Origin: Nitrospira sp.
GTDB lineage: Bacteria; Nitrospirota; Nitrospiria; Nitrospirales; Nitrospiraceae
Length of the DNA stretch: 64,000 nucleotides
Direction: 5' to 3'
NCBI GenBank assembly: GCA_015709715.1
Contig: CP054184.1
Coordinates: 3,643,001-3,707,000, forward strand
Part shown: in pieces, positions 16,403-25,361 of the stretch
Layout of the letters: each line of letters opens with the position of its first letter
Position numbering within the stretch: position 1 is the stretch's first letter
Made by a program: the position numbers and the translations under genes
Notes under the pieces: model-generated
Told to the model about the DNA's origin: nothing
What the model saw: the letters and a program-made list of their open reading frames with translations, nothing else
Databases searched by the model: none

Positions 16403-18528
16403 ACGAGCCTGAGACCCTCCCGCGATTTTCCATCCGCAAAACCCTGCTTTTCTGGTGGATTCTGTTCGTGGTGATGCAGAGCGCGGAACGGCTCTTCTTG
16501 CTCCGTGACGCATGGGCGCAGGAAGTGCCGAGTCTGACGCTGCTGTTCCACACCCTCGTCGTCGGGGTTCGGGGAGACTTCATTACCGCGACCTTTGCGC
16601 TGCTCTTGGCGGGGTTCGGCGCGGGGCTTTGGACAGGCCTGCGGCAGGTCTGGCTGCGGCGAGCGGGAACCGCGGGGCCGGTGGCTCCCCTGTTCCAGCG
16701 GGCGTTGCGAGGCAGCGGCACCCTCGTCGCCCTGCTGCTGTTCATCCTGTTGGCCGTGGATATGGGGTACTACGGGTTCAACCGTCAGCACATGGATTTC
16801 GTGTTCCTTGAGTACGTAGGCGATCTGCTGGCTCCCCCGGCTACCTCCCAGGGGAGCAATGCGCAGGCGATGAAACAGACCGGCGCGGAACTGGGGGAGG
16901 GGAGCAGATGGGCCGGGCGCGTGGCGCTGTTTGTGTCCATCCAGGCTTTGGGGATCGGTCTCTGGTGGTGGAGTTTCTCGACGCTCGTGGCGCCGGTGCT
17001 GGCGCGCTGGCAGCCGGGTTCCGGCTTTCAAGCGAACGCGCTCTTGTGCGTCTGTCTGGTCGGGGGTGGCGCCGGATTTCATCCCTTGGGGCCCTACGGC
17101 ATCAGGGTCGCCCACATCGGGAGCACGGTGTACTACACCCTGGCGCAGAATCCCATCCTCTTCGCCGGAGAGGCCCTGCGCGTCGCTTGGGTGTCCCGTG
17201 GCTCCATCGGAAAACACAACGGGGAGACTCTGCCATACGACGAAGCCGTTCAGGTAGTGCAGCAGCTTTTGGGGCCTGCAACTGCCTTTGTGGATCAACG
17301 GTACCCCCTGGTTCGGACCATCGCATCCACGCCGGACACCGTGCGGTTGCCGAAACCGGCCAACGTCCTCTTGGTGCTTCTGGAAGGACTGGACCGCCGT
17401 TATCTCGGCCAGAGTTACGACGGTATTCAGGGTACCCCGTTCTTGGACCGGCTTCGAGCCGACAGCATCTATTTCGAAAACTTTTTCTCCAACGGCGTGC
17501 AGACCTCACGGGGGTTGTTCGCCACCCTCTGCAGCGCCTACCCGCGGCATGGCGCCGCAGCCATGAAGACGCGGTATGCGCATGACTATCTCTGCTTGCC
17601 CTCCCTCCTGCAGCGCGGCGGCTATGCGACGGAGATGGTGATCGGCCAACATCGCGACCTCAATCGGCTGCAAACCTTTCTGTCCCGCAACGGGTTGCAA
17701 CAGCTGTTCGATGAGAGCGATTTTCCGCCGACCGCCGAACGGGCCGGGTTGGGGATCGTCGACGGGGCACTGTTCGATTTCTGTTATGAGCGGATCAAGG
17801 AGCGTCAGGCCGGAGATCGGCCGTTCCTGCTGGCCACGCTGACCCTGTCGACCCACCATCCCTTCGCGGCGCCGACGCACGATCCCGAAGTCCGCGCGCT
17901 GCAGGCGAAGGTGGACGATCAATATGTCGCGGCACTGCATTATGCGGACACAGAGCTGGGACGGATGTTTACGCGACTCCAGCGGGAAGGGTTGCTGCGC
18001 AACACGGTGGTGGTCATCCTGGGTGACCATGGACGGCACGAACAGGTCGGTCGCACGGAACTCGACCGGAAGGCCGGGCACTTCGCCTCCTCCCTCTTTG
18101 TCTGGATGGACGAGTCGTTACGGACGCCCGAGACCTATCGACCCCGCACCGTCTCGACGGTGGCAAGCCAAGTGGACATCGCGCCGACCCTGCTGGCTTT
18201 GAACGGACTCATGCCGGCTACGGTTGCCTTCGCAGGAACCGACCTGACCTGCACCCTCGTGCGGGACTGTCTACCCGACCATATCGCGTATCTGACGAGT
18301 GTCTACGACAATCTGGTGGGACTGGCCGGTCGTGACGGGCTCCTGCTGTATTCCTTCTTGACTGAAACCTTCCAGGCAGCCGGCCTGAACTTCGATCCTT
18401 TGGCGGACGGTGCCGAACGACTGACTGCGGCCCATGCCCGAGACTTGATGGCGCTGTACGAGGTGTCCAATCAGACGCTGGACGCCAATCGTCTCTGGTC
18501 CTGGCGGGAGTTCGGGTCACGGTTGTAA
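16399..18528 (+). CDS. Membrane-anchored LtaS/sulfatase-fold phosphotransferase (LPS/glycan modification)
   Basis: This is a 709-residue protein of the alkaline phosphatase/sulfatase superfamily with several N-terminal membrane helices (about residues 15-35, 50-80, 105-125, 170-200 and 210-230). A periplasmic catalytic domain follows. Visible catalytic features are Glu329 in LLVLLEGLD, the nucleophile candidate Thr369 in SNGVQTSRGLF, and the metal site Asp543/His544 in VVILGDHGRHE. This pattern is that of LtaS-type phosphoglycerol and phosphoethanolamine transferases, not of sulfate-ester sulfatases with formylglycine. It likely adds a phospho-substituent to core sugars from a phospholipid. 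It overlaps the preceding GT4 gene by ATGA. Confidence 0.85.
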   Translation: MNEPETLPRFSIRKTLLFWWILFVVMQSAERLFLLRDAWAQEVPSLTLLFHTLVVGVRGDFITATFALLLAGFGAGLWTGLRQVWLRRAGTAGPVAPLFQRALRGSGTLVALLLFILLAVDMGYYGFNRQHMDFVFLEYVGDLLAPPATSQGSNAQAMKQTGAELGEGSRWAGRVALFVSIQALGIGLWWWSFSTLVAPVLARWQPGSGFQANALLCVCLVGGGAGFHPLGPYGIRVAHIGSTVYYTLAQNPILFAGEALRVAWVSRGSIGKHNGETLPYDEAVQVVQQLLGPATAFVDQRYPLVRTIASTPDTVRLPKPANVLLVLLEGLDRRYLGQSYDGIQGTPFLDRLRADSIYFENFFSNGVQTSRGLFATLCSAYPRHGAAAMKTRYAHDYLCLPSLLQRGGYATEMVIGQHRDLNRLQTFLSRNGLQQLFDESDFPPTAERAGLGIVDGALFDFCYERIKERQAGDRPFLLATLTLSTHHPFAAPTHDPEVRALQAKVDDQYVAALHYADTELGRMFTRLQREGLLRNTVVVILGDHGRHEQVGRTELDRKAGHFASSLFVWMDESLRTPETYRPRTVSTVASQVDIAPTLLALNGLMPATVAFAGTDLTCTLVRDCLPDHIAYLTSVYDNLVGLAGRDGLLLYSFLTETFQAAGLNFDPLADGAERLTAAHARDLMALYEVSNQTLDANRLWSWREFGSRL

Positions 18529-18549
18529 CGACGACAGGCTGGGCCGGTC

Positions 18550-19728
18550 ATGAGGGTTGCCTTTCTCATCGAACGATTGGACCCTGCCCGCGGCGGCATG
18601 GAGCGCTCTGCCTATGATTTCTTGATCGAGTTGACGGCGTTGGGAGTGGAGACGCATGTCGTCACGCAATCGGCGGTCGATGCGCCGACTGCGGTGCAGG
18701 TCCATGAACTGGGACAGGAGGGGTGGACGGATGAACTGCAGTATCGGCACTTCGTCATCCGTGCCCAACGATTTGTGGCGGAGCGGCCATGGGATGTCGT
18801 CCATGCCATTCGGCCCTGCCTGTCCTGTGACCTCTACCAGCCGCGCGGCGGTCTGGTGAAGACCGGCCAGATTCGGACCATCGCGGCCAGAACGACATTC
18901 TTGTCGAAGGCGCTGCGCCGGGTCGGCCTGTTCTTTGACGGCAAGGAGCGTCTCCTGGTGCAGCTTGAACAGCAGCTCCTGACCGGGCCCAAGGCTCCGA
19001 TGGTCGTCGTGCCCAGCCACTATGTCGGCTGTCAGGTGGAACAGGAATACGGGAGCGCCCGCGTCGCCACCAAGCGGATCTTCAACGCCGTTCAGATCAG
19101 TCCGCCCTTGGGAGTGAATCGAGCGACAGTGCGTCGGCGTCGGCGCGCGGAATGGAACATTCCTCTCGACAGGCCGGTGGCTATCTTCGTCGGCCATAAT
19201 TTCAGGCGCAAGGGGTTGGCGCGTGCAATCGAGGTCCTGGCCGACCGGCGATGCGTCGATTGGTATCTGCTGGTGGTGGGACGAGACGCGCCCACTCCCT
19301 ACGAGCGGCGGGCCGAGCGTCTCGGGGTGGCCTCACGGGTTCGGATGCTCGGGGAACAGTCGGATGTGGCTGAGCTGTATTGGGCCGCGGACGCCTGTGT
19401 CCTGCCGACGTACAATGATCCCTGTTCCCGCACCGTCCTGGAGGCCCTCTCGTTGGGAGTGCCTTGCATCACCACGGTCTTCGATGGATCGTCGGAATGC
19501 ATTACGCCGGGCGAACAGGGGTTCGTCTTGCCGAGGCCGGAGGCGGGCGACCTGCTGGCGGAAGCTCTCCGGACCCTGCGGGATGAGTCGGTCCGGCGGC
19601 GGATGTCGCGCGAGGCGGAAGGCCTGGCCGCCATGCTTTCCATGCGGCGGCATGCGGCGGAAGTCGCTCAGGTCTATGGGGAGATCGCGGCTCGCCGATC
19701 CGTCGCTCAGGGCCTGTGTCTCGTGTGA
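18550..19728 (+). CDS. GT4-family glycosyltransferase, WaaG-like
   Basis: This is a 392-residue GT-B enzyme. The opening VAFLIERLDPARGGMERSA and the donor-site segment YNDPCSRTVLEALSLGVP are similar to WaaG, the glucosyltransferase that adds the first outer-core hexose. It also has IFVGHNFRRKGLARAIEVL, typical of the family. It is followed, with a TGATG overlap, by a kinase related to WaaP/InaA. In enterobacteria WaaG and WaaP also occur together, which supports the assignment. ATG 18550 starts 21 bases after the previous stop. The exact sugar is not deducible. Confidence 0.86.
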   Translation: MRVAFLIERLDPARGGMERSAYDFLIELTALGVETHVVTQSAVDAPTAVQVHELGQEGWTDELQYRHFVIRAQRFVAERPWDVVHAIRPCLSCDLYQPRGGLVKTGQIRTIAARTTFLSKALRRVGLFFDGKERLLVQLEQQLLTGPKAPMVVVPSHYVGCQVEQEYGSARVATKRIFNAVQISPPLGVNRATVRRRRRAEWNIPLDRPVAIFVGHNFRRKGLARAIEVLADRRCVDWYLLVVGRDAPTPYERRAERLGVASRVRMLGEQSDVAELYWAADACVLPTYNDPCSRTVLEALSLGVPCITTVFDGSSECITPGEQGFVLPRPEAGDLLAEALRTLRDESVRRRMSREAEGLAAMLSMRRHAAEVAQVYGEIAARRSVAQGLCLV

Positions 19729-20531
19729 TGGCAGTGACACCATTCGGTTCATCACCTGCCCCTCCTGGTTTTGAGCGACGCTCCCATTCCTCCCTTGCGT
19801 GGGTGGTGCGAGCCTCGGTTGACGATCCTGCGCTGGCCCATCTTCTGTGTGATCCGGAGACGCACCTGGCTCACAGCCCACGAATCTTCAAAAACGAGGG
19901 GCGCTGCGTCGTTGCGCTGGTGGGGGGCTATGTCATGAAGCGCTGGAGTGGGTACGGCGGCCTTGAACGGTGGAAAACCAGATGGCGCGGAACGCGCGCC
20001 GCGCGGGCCGGATGGGCTGCGACGGCGCTGGAGCAGGCCGGCGTGGCGACGGTTCCGGTCCTGGCCTGGGGGACGCGGGAGGGCGTGATCGGCGCGCCGA
20101 GTTATCTGCTGATGGCCTATCTGGCCGATGCCGTCGACTTGCGATCCTGGCAGGGCAACCGTCTGGAGATGGCCGAGCGGCTGGGAGGCCTGATCGGGTT
20201 GCTGCATGAACGGGGTTTCACCCATCGCGATCTCAAACCCTCCAATCTCCTGGTCACGCCGGACGGCTGCCCGCTGCTCATCGACCTGGACGGGCTGCGC
20301 TCGGTCGGGCCGGTGCCTCGCAGCAGGGCCATCGCCGATGTGGTCAAGTTGGGGCGTCGCATGGTCGCACCCTCCAGCCTCACGCCCTCCGAGGCGTCGC
20401 GATTCCTGTCGCGTTACTGTCTTGCGCGCGGCTTTCGCGGTCGTCGAAACTGGTGGACTGTCCTCAGGGAAGAGGCCGGTCGGCACGACGAATTTCGAAC
20501 CCTACGAGCGGCACGGAAGACGCGCGCTTGA
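19728..20531 (+). CDS. WaaP/InaA-like lipopolysaccharide core kinase
   Basis: This 267-residue protein has a eukaryotic-like kinase fold. The candidate catalytic Lys is Lys71 in YVMKRWSG, the catalytic loop is HRDLKPSN at 166-173, and the metal site IDLDG at 185-189 takes the place of DFG. The family includes WaaP (heptose kinase) and InaA-like proteins, which phosphorylate inner-core sugars. ATG 19728 overlaps the WaaG-like stop (TGATG). GTG 19716 would extend it by four codons. Neighbouring heptosyltransferase genes make heptose phosphorylation the most likely reaction. An 81-base gap follows. Confidence 0.84.
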   Translation: MAVTPFGSSPAPPGFERRSHSSLAWVVRASVDDPALAHLLCDPETHLAHSPRIFKNEGRCVVALVGGYVMKRWSGYGGLERWKTRWRGTRAARAGWAATALEQAGVATVPVLAWGTREGVIGAPSYLLMAYLADAVDLRSWQGNRLEMAERLGGLIGLLHERGFTHRDLKPSNLLVTPDGCPLLIDLDGLRSVGPVPRSRAIADVVKLGRRMVAPSSLTPSEASRFLSRYCLARGFRGRRNWWTVLREEAGRHDEFRTLRAARKTRA

Positions 20532-20612
20532 CAGGGGGAAGGGGGACCTGTTACGAGGCCCGCAGCCCTGTTGAAGACCGGGCATTCCGATTTTGAAAGA
20601 GGATAATCCGTC

Positions 20613-21410
20613 GTGAGCCATCAGCCGGTATCCGCCGTCGTCATCGCTTACAACGATGAACCCAATATGCGGGCCTGCTTGGAGACCCTCACCTGGGCGG
20701 ATGAAATCATCGTGGTCGATTCCCACAGCACGGATGCGACGGCGCGCATCAGCGCCGAGTTCACCGACAAGGTCTTCCAGCAGGACTTCCATGGGTTCGG
20801 CCGTCTCCGGAACGAGGCCATCGCCCATGCGGCGCATGAATGGGTGTTCAGCCTCGATACGGACGAGCGGACGACACCGGAGTTGCGGGATGAAATACGA
20901 CGGGTTCTCGATGCCGGGCCGGAGGCCGAGGCCTATTTCGTGCCGCGCAAGAATTATTTTCTCGGGCGCTGGATCAAACATTGCGGCTGGTATCCCGACT
21001 ATCGCCAGCCGCAGCTGTTTCGGAAGAGCCGCCTGCGCTATCGGGACGAGCTGGTCCATGAGAGCTTCGATCTGGACGGACGCATCGGATACCTGACCCA
21101 GGCCGCGCTGCAATTTCCCTTTCGCAATATCGATCACTTTCTGCTCAAGCAGGAACGCTACTGCGACCTGATGGCGCGTCGCATGGTCGAGCAGGGACGC
21201 GCGTTTGCCTGGCACCAGCTGCTCTCGCATCCCTGCTTCACCTTTTTCAAGATGTACGTGGGCCGCAAGGGGTGCCTTGACGGCGTGCCGGGGCTGATCC
21301 TGTCGGGGCTCTATGCCTACTACACATTCATCAAGTACGCGCGATTCTGGGAACTTCAGCAGACGGCGGCGCGAAGTCGGTCGTTGGTCGCGGAGCCGGG
21401 GCGACCGTGA
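20613..21410 (+). CDS. GT2-family glycosyltransferase, WaaE/KdtX-like (copy 1)
   Basis: This is a 265-residue GT-A fold glycosyltransferase with the N-terminal SAVVIAYNDEPNM, the metal/nucleotide segment FSLDTDERTTPEL and the family-specific block WIKHCGWYPDYRQPQLFRKS followed by HESFDLDG. Proteins with this block resemble WaaE/KdtX, which adds beta-1,4-glucose to inner-core heptose. GTG 20613 follows an AGAGGA-type site at about 20598-20604. It overlaps the next gene by GTGA at 21407, and the two are clear paralogues. Confidence 0.9.
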   Translation: MSHQPVSAVVIAYNDEPNMRACLETLTWADEIIVVDSHSTDATARISAEFTDKVFQQDFHGFGRLRNEAIAHAAHEWVFSLDTDERTTPELRDEIRRVLDAGPEAEAYFVPRKNYFLGRWIKHCGWYPDYRQPQLFRKSRLRYRDELVHESFDLDGRIGYLTQAALQFPFRNIDHFLLKQERYCDLMARRMVEQGRAFAWHQLLSHPCFTFFKMYVGRKGCLDGVPGLILSGLYAYYTFIKYARFWELQQTAARSRSLVAEPGRP

Positions 21411-22228
21411 GGCCGGAGGTGAACGAGGGACAGACGGGCGGCCGGACGGCGACGATCGCGGCCGTGGTGATCACGAAGGATGAGGAAACGAACATTGCCG
21501 ACTGCCTGGAGTCGCTGCGGTGGGCGGATGAACTGATCGTCGTCGATGCCGAAAGCCGGGATCGCACCGTCGAACTGGCGAACACGTACAGGTCGCGCGT
21601 GTTCGTGCGGCCTTGGCCCGGCTATGGCCCGCAGAAAAACTTCGGGATCGACCAGGCGGGCGCGGACTGGATCTTGATCGTGGATGCCGATGAACGGGTG
21701 CCGGCGGCATTACGACAGGAGATCGAGTCGCTTTTGGCCGACGGACCGCCGGTCGAAATCGGCGGCTACGAGATCCCCCGCCGCAATTTCTTTTACGGCA
21801 AATGGATCCAAGGCGGCGGACTGTACCCGGATTATCAACTGCGGCTGTTTCGCAAAAGTGCCGGTCGATACGATGATGTGAAGCTCCACGAAAACCTCCA
21901 GCTCACCGGACGTCGCGCGCGGCTCCGAGAACCCTTCGACCACTACAGCATGCCCACCATTCTCTTCCATGTCAGGAAGATGATGCGGTACACCACGTTG
22001 GGGGCGGAGGAGAAGCTCAAACGCACCCAGTCCATCGGTGGATGGGTCATCGCCACGCATCATCTGGGGACCATGCTCAAGACCCTGTGGCTCCGCGGCG
22101 GCTATCGGGATGGTGTGCATGGGCTGGTCGTGGCCATGTTCGCCGGCCTGCACACGTTTGTGAAATATGCCAAGGCCTGGGAACGGTTGAACGTGAAACC
22201 GCGCACATCGGTCAAGGGAGAGTCGTGA
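21407..22228 (+). CDS. GT2-family glycosyltransferase, WaaE/KdtX-like (copy 2)
   Basis: This is a 273-residue paralogue of the preceding gene. It has AAVVITKDEETNIADCLESL, ILIVDADERVPAAL and the same family block KWIQGGGLYPDYQLRLFRKS with a following HENLQLTG. The two neighbours differ enough in the first 100 residues to suggest different acceptors, and the tandem arrangement indicates an old duplication. GTG 21407 overlaps the upstream stop. The C-terminus contains a hydrophobic stretch (VHGLVVAMFAGLHTFV) that may bind the membrane surface. Donor sugar is unknown. Confidence 0.9.
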   Translation: MRPEVNEGQTGGRTATIAAVVITKDEETNIADCLESLRWADELIVVDAESRDRTVELANTYRSRVFVRPWPGYGPQKNFGIDQAGADWILIVDADERVPAALRQEIESLLADGPPVEIGGYEIPRRNFFYGKWIQGGGLYPDYQLRLFRKSAGRYDDVKLHENLQLTGRRARLREPFDHYSMPTILFHVRKMMRYTTLGAEEKLKRTQSIGGWVIATHHLGTMLKTLWLRGGYRDGVHGLVVAMFAGLHTFVKYAKAWERLNVKPRTSVKGES

Positions 22229-22250
22229 TCGGGGAGGCGGGCTGGGCCTG

Positions 22251-23354
22251 ATGCGTATCGGGATCGACGCGGCCTCGGTGGTCGGCGATAAGGGCGGAGT
22301 CGGTTGGCACACCCATCACCTGCTGCGTGCTCTGCTGGAGGTGGAGGAAGAGACGGACTATGTCGGGTACGTGCGGCCCGGGTCTTTGCGGGACGGGGAG
22401 GTGCCTGGTTGGCCGCCGCATGGACGACTCCGCTGGCTGGAGGTGCCGAAGTGGGCGATGGCTTGGCGCGGGGCCTGGGATCGACTGGATCTCTTTCATG
22501 GGCCGAACTTTAAAATGTCGACCCGGGGCCGGTTCGGCGGCATCGTCACGATCCATGATTTGTGGTTGGTGCGTTATCCGGAGTATTCGCGCAAACTGCT
22601 GGGGCAGGCCGGGTCCTCGCGGCGGGCCAAGGCGACGGCGGCTCGGGCGCGGAAGGTGGTGACCGTGTCGGAGTTTTCAGCCAAGGAGATCGAGGCCCTG
22701 TATGGGGTCCCGCGCGACCGCATCGTCGTGATTCACAACGGAGTGTCGGAAGAGTTTCGTCCCTTGCGCGATGAGCCGGGCATGGCGGTCTTGCGGGCAC
22801 GCTGGGCGCTTCCCGCGGCCGGGTTCATCCTGTTCGTCGGAGGCGCCGACCCAAGGAAAAACCATCGGGTGTTTCTCGAGGCCGTGGCTCGGGTGCAGTC
22901 TCACTTGCAGGGGCGTGCGGTCGTGCTGGTGGGAGATGCGGAACATCCGCAGGGCAGTTATCGTGCGACGGCTCAGGAACTGGGGTTGGAGTCGGTGGTG
23001 CGTTGCCCCGGTCGGCTCGACCGTGACGACCTGCGACGACTCTATTCCTTTACCGACCTCTTCGTGTTTCCGTCGCGATACGAAGGGTTCGGCATGCCGG
23101 TGCTGGAGGCCATGGCCTGTGGGGCGCCCACGATCACGTCGTCCACGTCTGCGTTGCCCGAGGTGGCCGGTGACGCAGCCTGCCTGGTGCATCACGACGA
23201 TGCGGAGGCCTTAGGGCAGACCATCGTGAAGGTGTTGGGTGATCGAGAATTGCAGGCGCACTTGCGGCAACGGGGTTTCGAGCGGGCACGGCAATTCACG
23301 TGGGAGCGGGCGGCTCAGCAGACGAGCGCCCTGTATCATGACCTCTGTGCGTAA
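22251..23354 (+). CDS. GT4-family glycosyltransferase
   Basis: This is a 367-residue GT-B enzyme with RIGIDAASVVGDKGGVGWH at the start, VTIHDLWLVRYPEYSR in the acceptor domain and the classical GT4 donor motif YEGFGMPVLEAMACGAPTI. It resembles mannosyl- or rhamnosyltransferases of O-antigen and capsule loci, though the exact sugar is not determinable. ATG 22251 is 22 bases after the preceding stop and about 13 bases after a GGGGAGG run at 22231-22237. It overlaps the following GT9 gene by 17 bases. Confidence 0.88.
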   Translation: MRIGIDAASVVGDKGGVGWHTHHLLRALLEVEEETDYVGYVRPGSLRDGEVPGWPPHGRLRWLEVPKWAMAWRGAWDRLDLFHGPNFKMSTRGRFGGIVTIHDLWLVRYPEYSRKLLGQAGSSRRAKATAARARKVVTVSEFSAKEIEALYGVPRDRIVVIHNGVSEEFRPLRDEPGMAVLRARWALPAAGFILFVGGADPRKNHRVFLEAVARVQSHLQGRAVVLVGDAEHPQGSYRATAQELGLESVVRCPGRLDRDDLRRLYSFTDLFVFPSRYEGFGMPVLEAMACGAPTITSSTSALPEVAGDAACLVHHDDAEALGQTIVKVLGDRELQAHLRQRGFERARQFTWERAAQQTSALYHDLCA

Positions 23355-24453
23355 CTTCTGGCCCATACGGATCGGTCGCGGCTCCGATACCCCTTCGCCG
23401 GGCGGCACGAGGGACGTTCGGAACATTCTGGTCATCAAGCTCCGGCACATCGGCGACGTGTTGCTGGCGACGCCCGTGTTGCGCGCGTTGCGGGAGGCCT
23501 ATCCCTCGGCGAAGATCACCATGTTGGTCAATCGTGGGACCGAAGGCGTGCTGGTGCACAACCCCGACGTGAACGAGGTCCTGTGTCTGGAGAAGGGGAC
23601 GTGGGGAGCGCAGCTCGCGTTCGTGCAGAAACTGCGGCGGCGCGGGTTTGACTGTATCGTCGACCTGACGGACGGGGATCGGTCGGCATTTGTGAGTCTG
23701 GCGAGCGGCGCGCAGCTGCGGGTGGGATTCAATGCCGAACATCGCTGGCGGGGATTGTTGTACAGCCATGTGGCCAAACCTCGACCGGCTGATCGCCATC
23801 GGGTGGAGTATGATCTCTGTGCCCTCCGCGCCCTCGGGGTGGATCCGAAACCGACGACGCCCGCGGTCCATGTCACGCCGGCGGAGGAGGCCGTCGTCGG
23901 CGCATGGCTCACGGAGCAGGGCCTGGCGCCGTCGTCGGATGGCCCGTTGCTGATCCTGCTTCAGCCCGGTGCCCGCTACTCATTGAAGGTGTGGCCGCAT
24001 GACCGGTTTGCGCGCCTGGCCGATCGCCTCGCCGAGCGATTTTCCTGCCGCATCTTGCTGGGCGGCGACCAGCGTGAACGTGAAGTAGCCGAGCAGGTTG
24101 CTCGCGAGGCCCATTGCGCGCCGAAGGTGGTGGCCGGGCGGTTTTCGCTGCTGCAGTTCGCGGCGCTGATGAAACGCTGCGCCTTGTTCGTAGGAAATGA
24201 CGGCGGGGCCATGCATATCGCCGCCGCGATCGGGACGCCGGTGGTGGCGTTGTTCGGACCGACCTATCCTCAGCGGTGGGGGCCGCGAGGGGGACCGTCG
24301 CAGATCCTGTACAAAGGCTTGGATTGCCGGGCTTGTTATCACCCGACCTGCCTGCGGGGCGACGACAGCTGCATGCAGCAGATTACTGTCGATGAAGTCT
24401 ATGCGGCGGCCTGCCGCCTCTTGGAAGACGCGGGGCCGAACGTGCGCGCATGA
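23338..24453 (+). CDS. GT9-family heptosyltransferase (WaaQ-like, third copy in the window)
   Basis: This is a GT9 enzyme of 371 residues. The core begins ILVIKLRHIGDVLLATPVL after a 27-residue lead. LQPGARYSLKVWP and GNDGGAMHIAAAIGTPVVA then FGPTYPQRWGP are the ADP-heptose binding elements. The HIGDVLLATPVL variant is typical of WaaQ-type heptosyltransferase III, which adds a branching heptose. ATG 23338 lies inside the 3' end of the GT4 gene; a frame extending to 23239 would overlap much more. The end overlaps the next GT2 gene by ATGA. Confidence 0.9.
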   Translation: MTSVRNFWPIRIGRGSDTPSPGGTRDVRNILVIKLRHIGDVLLATPVLRALREAYPSAKITMLVNRGTEGVLVHNPDVNEVLCLEKGTWGAQLAFVQKLRRRGFDCIVDLTDGDRSAFVSLASGAQLRVGFNAEHRWRGLLYSHVAKPRPADRHRVEYDLCALRALGVDPKPTTPAVHVTPAEEAVVGAWLTEQGLAPSSDGPLLILLQPGARYSLKVWPHDRFARLADRLAERFSCRILLGGDQREREVAEQVAREAHCAPKVVAGRFSLLQFAALMKRCALFVGNDGGAMHIAAAIGTPVVALFGPTYPQRWGPRGGPSQILYKGLDCRACYHPTCLRGDDSCMQQITVDEVYAAACRLLEDAGPNVRA

Positions 24454-25355
24454 GTGAAGCCCAAGCATTGGTGAGCGTGGTGATCCCGGTGTTCAACGGG
24501 GCGTCCTTCGTCGCGAAGGCGGTGGCCAGCGTCCGGGCGCAAGGGGATGACGCCATCGAGATTCTGGTGGTCGACGATGGCTCGACGGATGGTACCCAGG
24601 AGGTGTTGCGAGGGCTGGAGCGCAGCCACGCCATTCGCTGGTTTCAACGCGATCACGGCGGACCGGCGCGCTCGCGTAATTACGGCATCGAGGCGGCGAC
24701 GGGGCAATTCATCGCACTGCTGGATTGCGACGACGAATGGTTGCCGGGCAAGTTGGGTGCACAGTTGGCGATCATGCGACGACGGCCGGAGGTCGGGTTG
24801 GTCCATACGGATTTTGAGGTGCGGTTCGAGGACGGGACGTTGGAGGAACGGGTCTCGGCCCGCGCGAGCCGCGAGCCGATGGTGCAGGCCTTCGCCGGCG
24901 GCCATGTGGCCTTGCCCTCCACCTTGCTCATCAGAAAATCGGTTCTGGACCAGGTCGGGAGACTGGACCCTGAACTCTACGGCTCGGAGGATTCCGATTT
25001 GACCATTCGGCTCTTTCGCGTCACGACATTCGAATGCATCGACCGGGTCTTGGTGAAGAAACTGCAGCGTGGCCACGGGTACCGCGACATGGCCTTCGAT
25101 GAACAGACGCATCGGGAGCGGGTGCTGACGAGCCGAGAACGGTTCTTGCGCCGCCTCGAAGGATTCTCGCCGCTGACGGCGGAGCAGCGGTCGGCCTTGG
25201 ACCGAGAGTGGGCCAATTATTATTTGTTGCGTGGCGCGGCAGCCGAACGGATCGGACGGCCGCAGGAGGCCCGGGCCCATTACCGGGAGGCGATCCGCAA
25301 GGCGCCGGGGCGCGTGCGCTGTTATACGCGCTGGCTGCGCACGTGGAAGCCCTGA
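24450..25355 (+). CDS. GT2-family glycosyltransferase
   Basis: This is a 301-residue GT-A fold enzyme. Visible are SVVIPVFNGASFVAKAV, the nucleotide-binding VVDDGSTDGT, GGPARSRNYGIEAATG and the DxD-like metal site LLDCDDEWLPGKL. It should transfer a sugar from a nucleotide donor to a lipid-linked or core acceptor. ATG 24450 overlaps the GT9 stop by ATGA, so expression is coupled. The C-terminal 70 residues carry a TPR-like helical segment (AERIGRPQEARAHYREAIR). The donor is unknown. Confidence 0.9.
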   Translation: MSEAQALVSVVIPVFNGASFVAKAVASVRAQGDDAIEILVVDDGSTDGTQEVLRGLERSHAIRWFQRDHGGPARSRNYGIEAATGQFIALLDCDDEWLPGKLGAQLAIMRRRPEVGLVHTDFEVRFEDGTLEERVSARASREPMVQAFAGGHVALPSTLLIRKSVLDQVGRLDPELYGSEDSDLTIRLFRVTTFECIDRVLVKKLQRGHGYRDMAFDEQTHRERVLTSRERFLRRLEGFSPLTAEQRSALDREWANYYLLRGAAAERIGRPQEARAHYREAIRKAPGRVRCYTRWLRTWKP

Positions 25356-25361
25356 CCGCCC

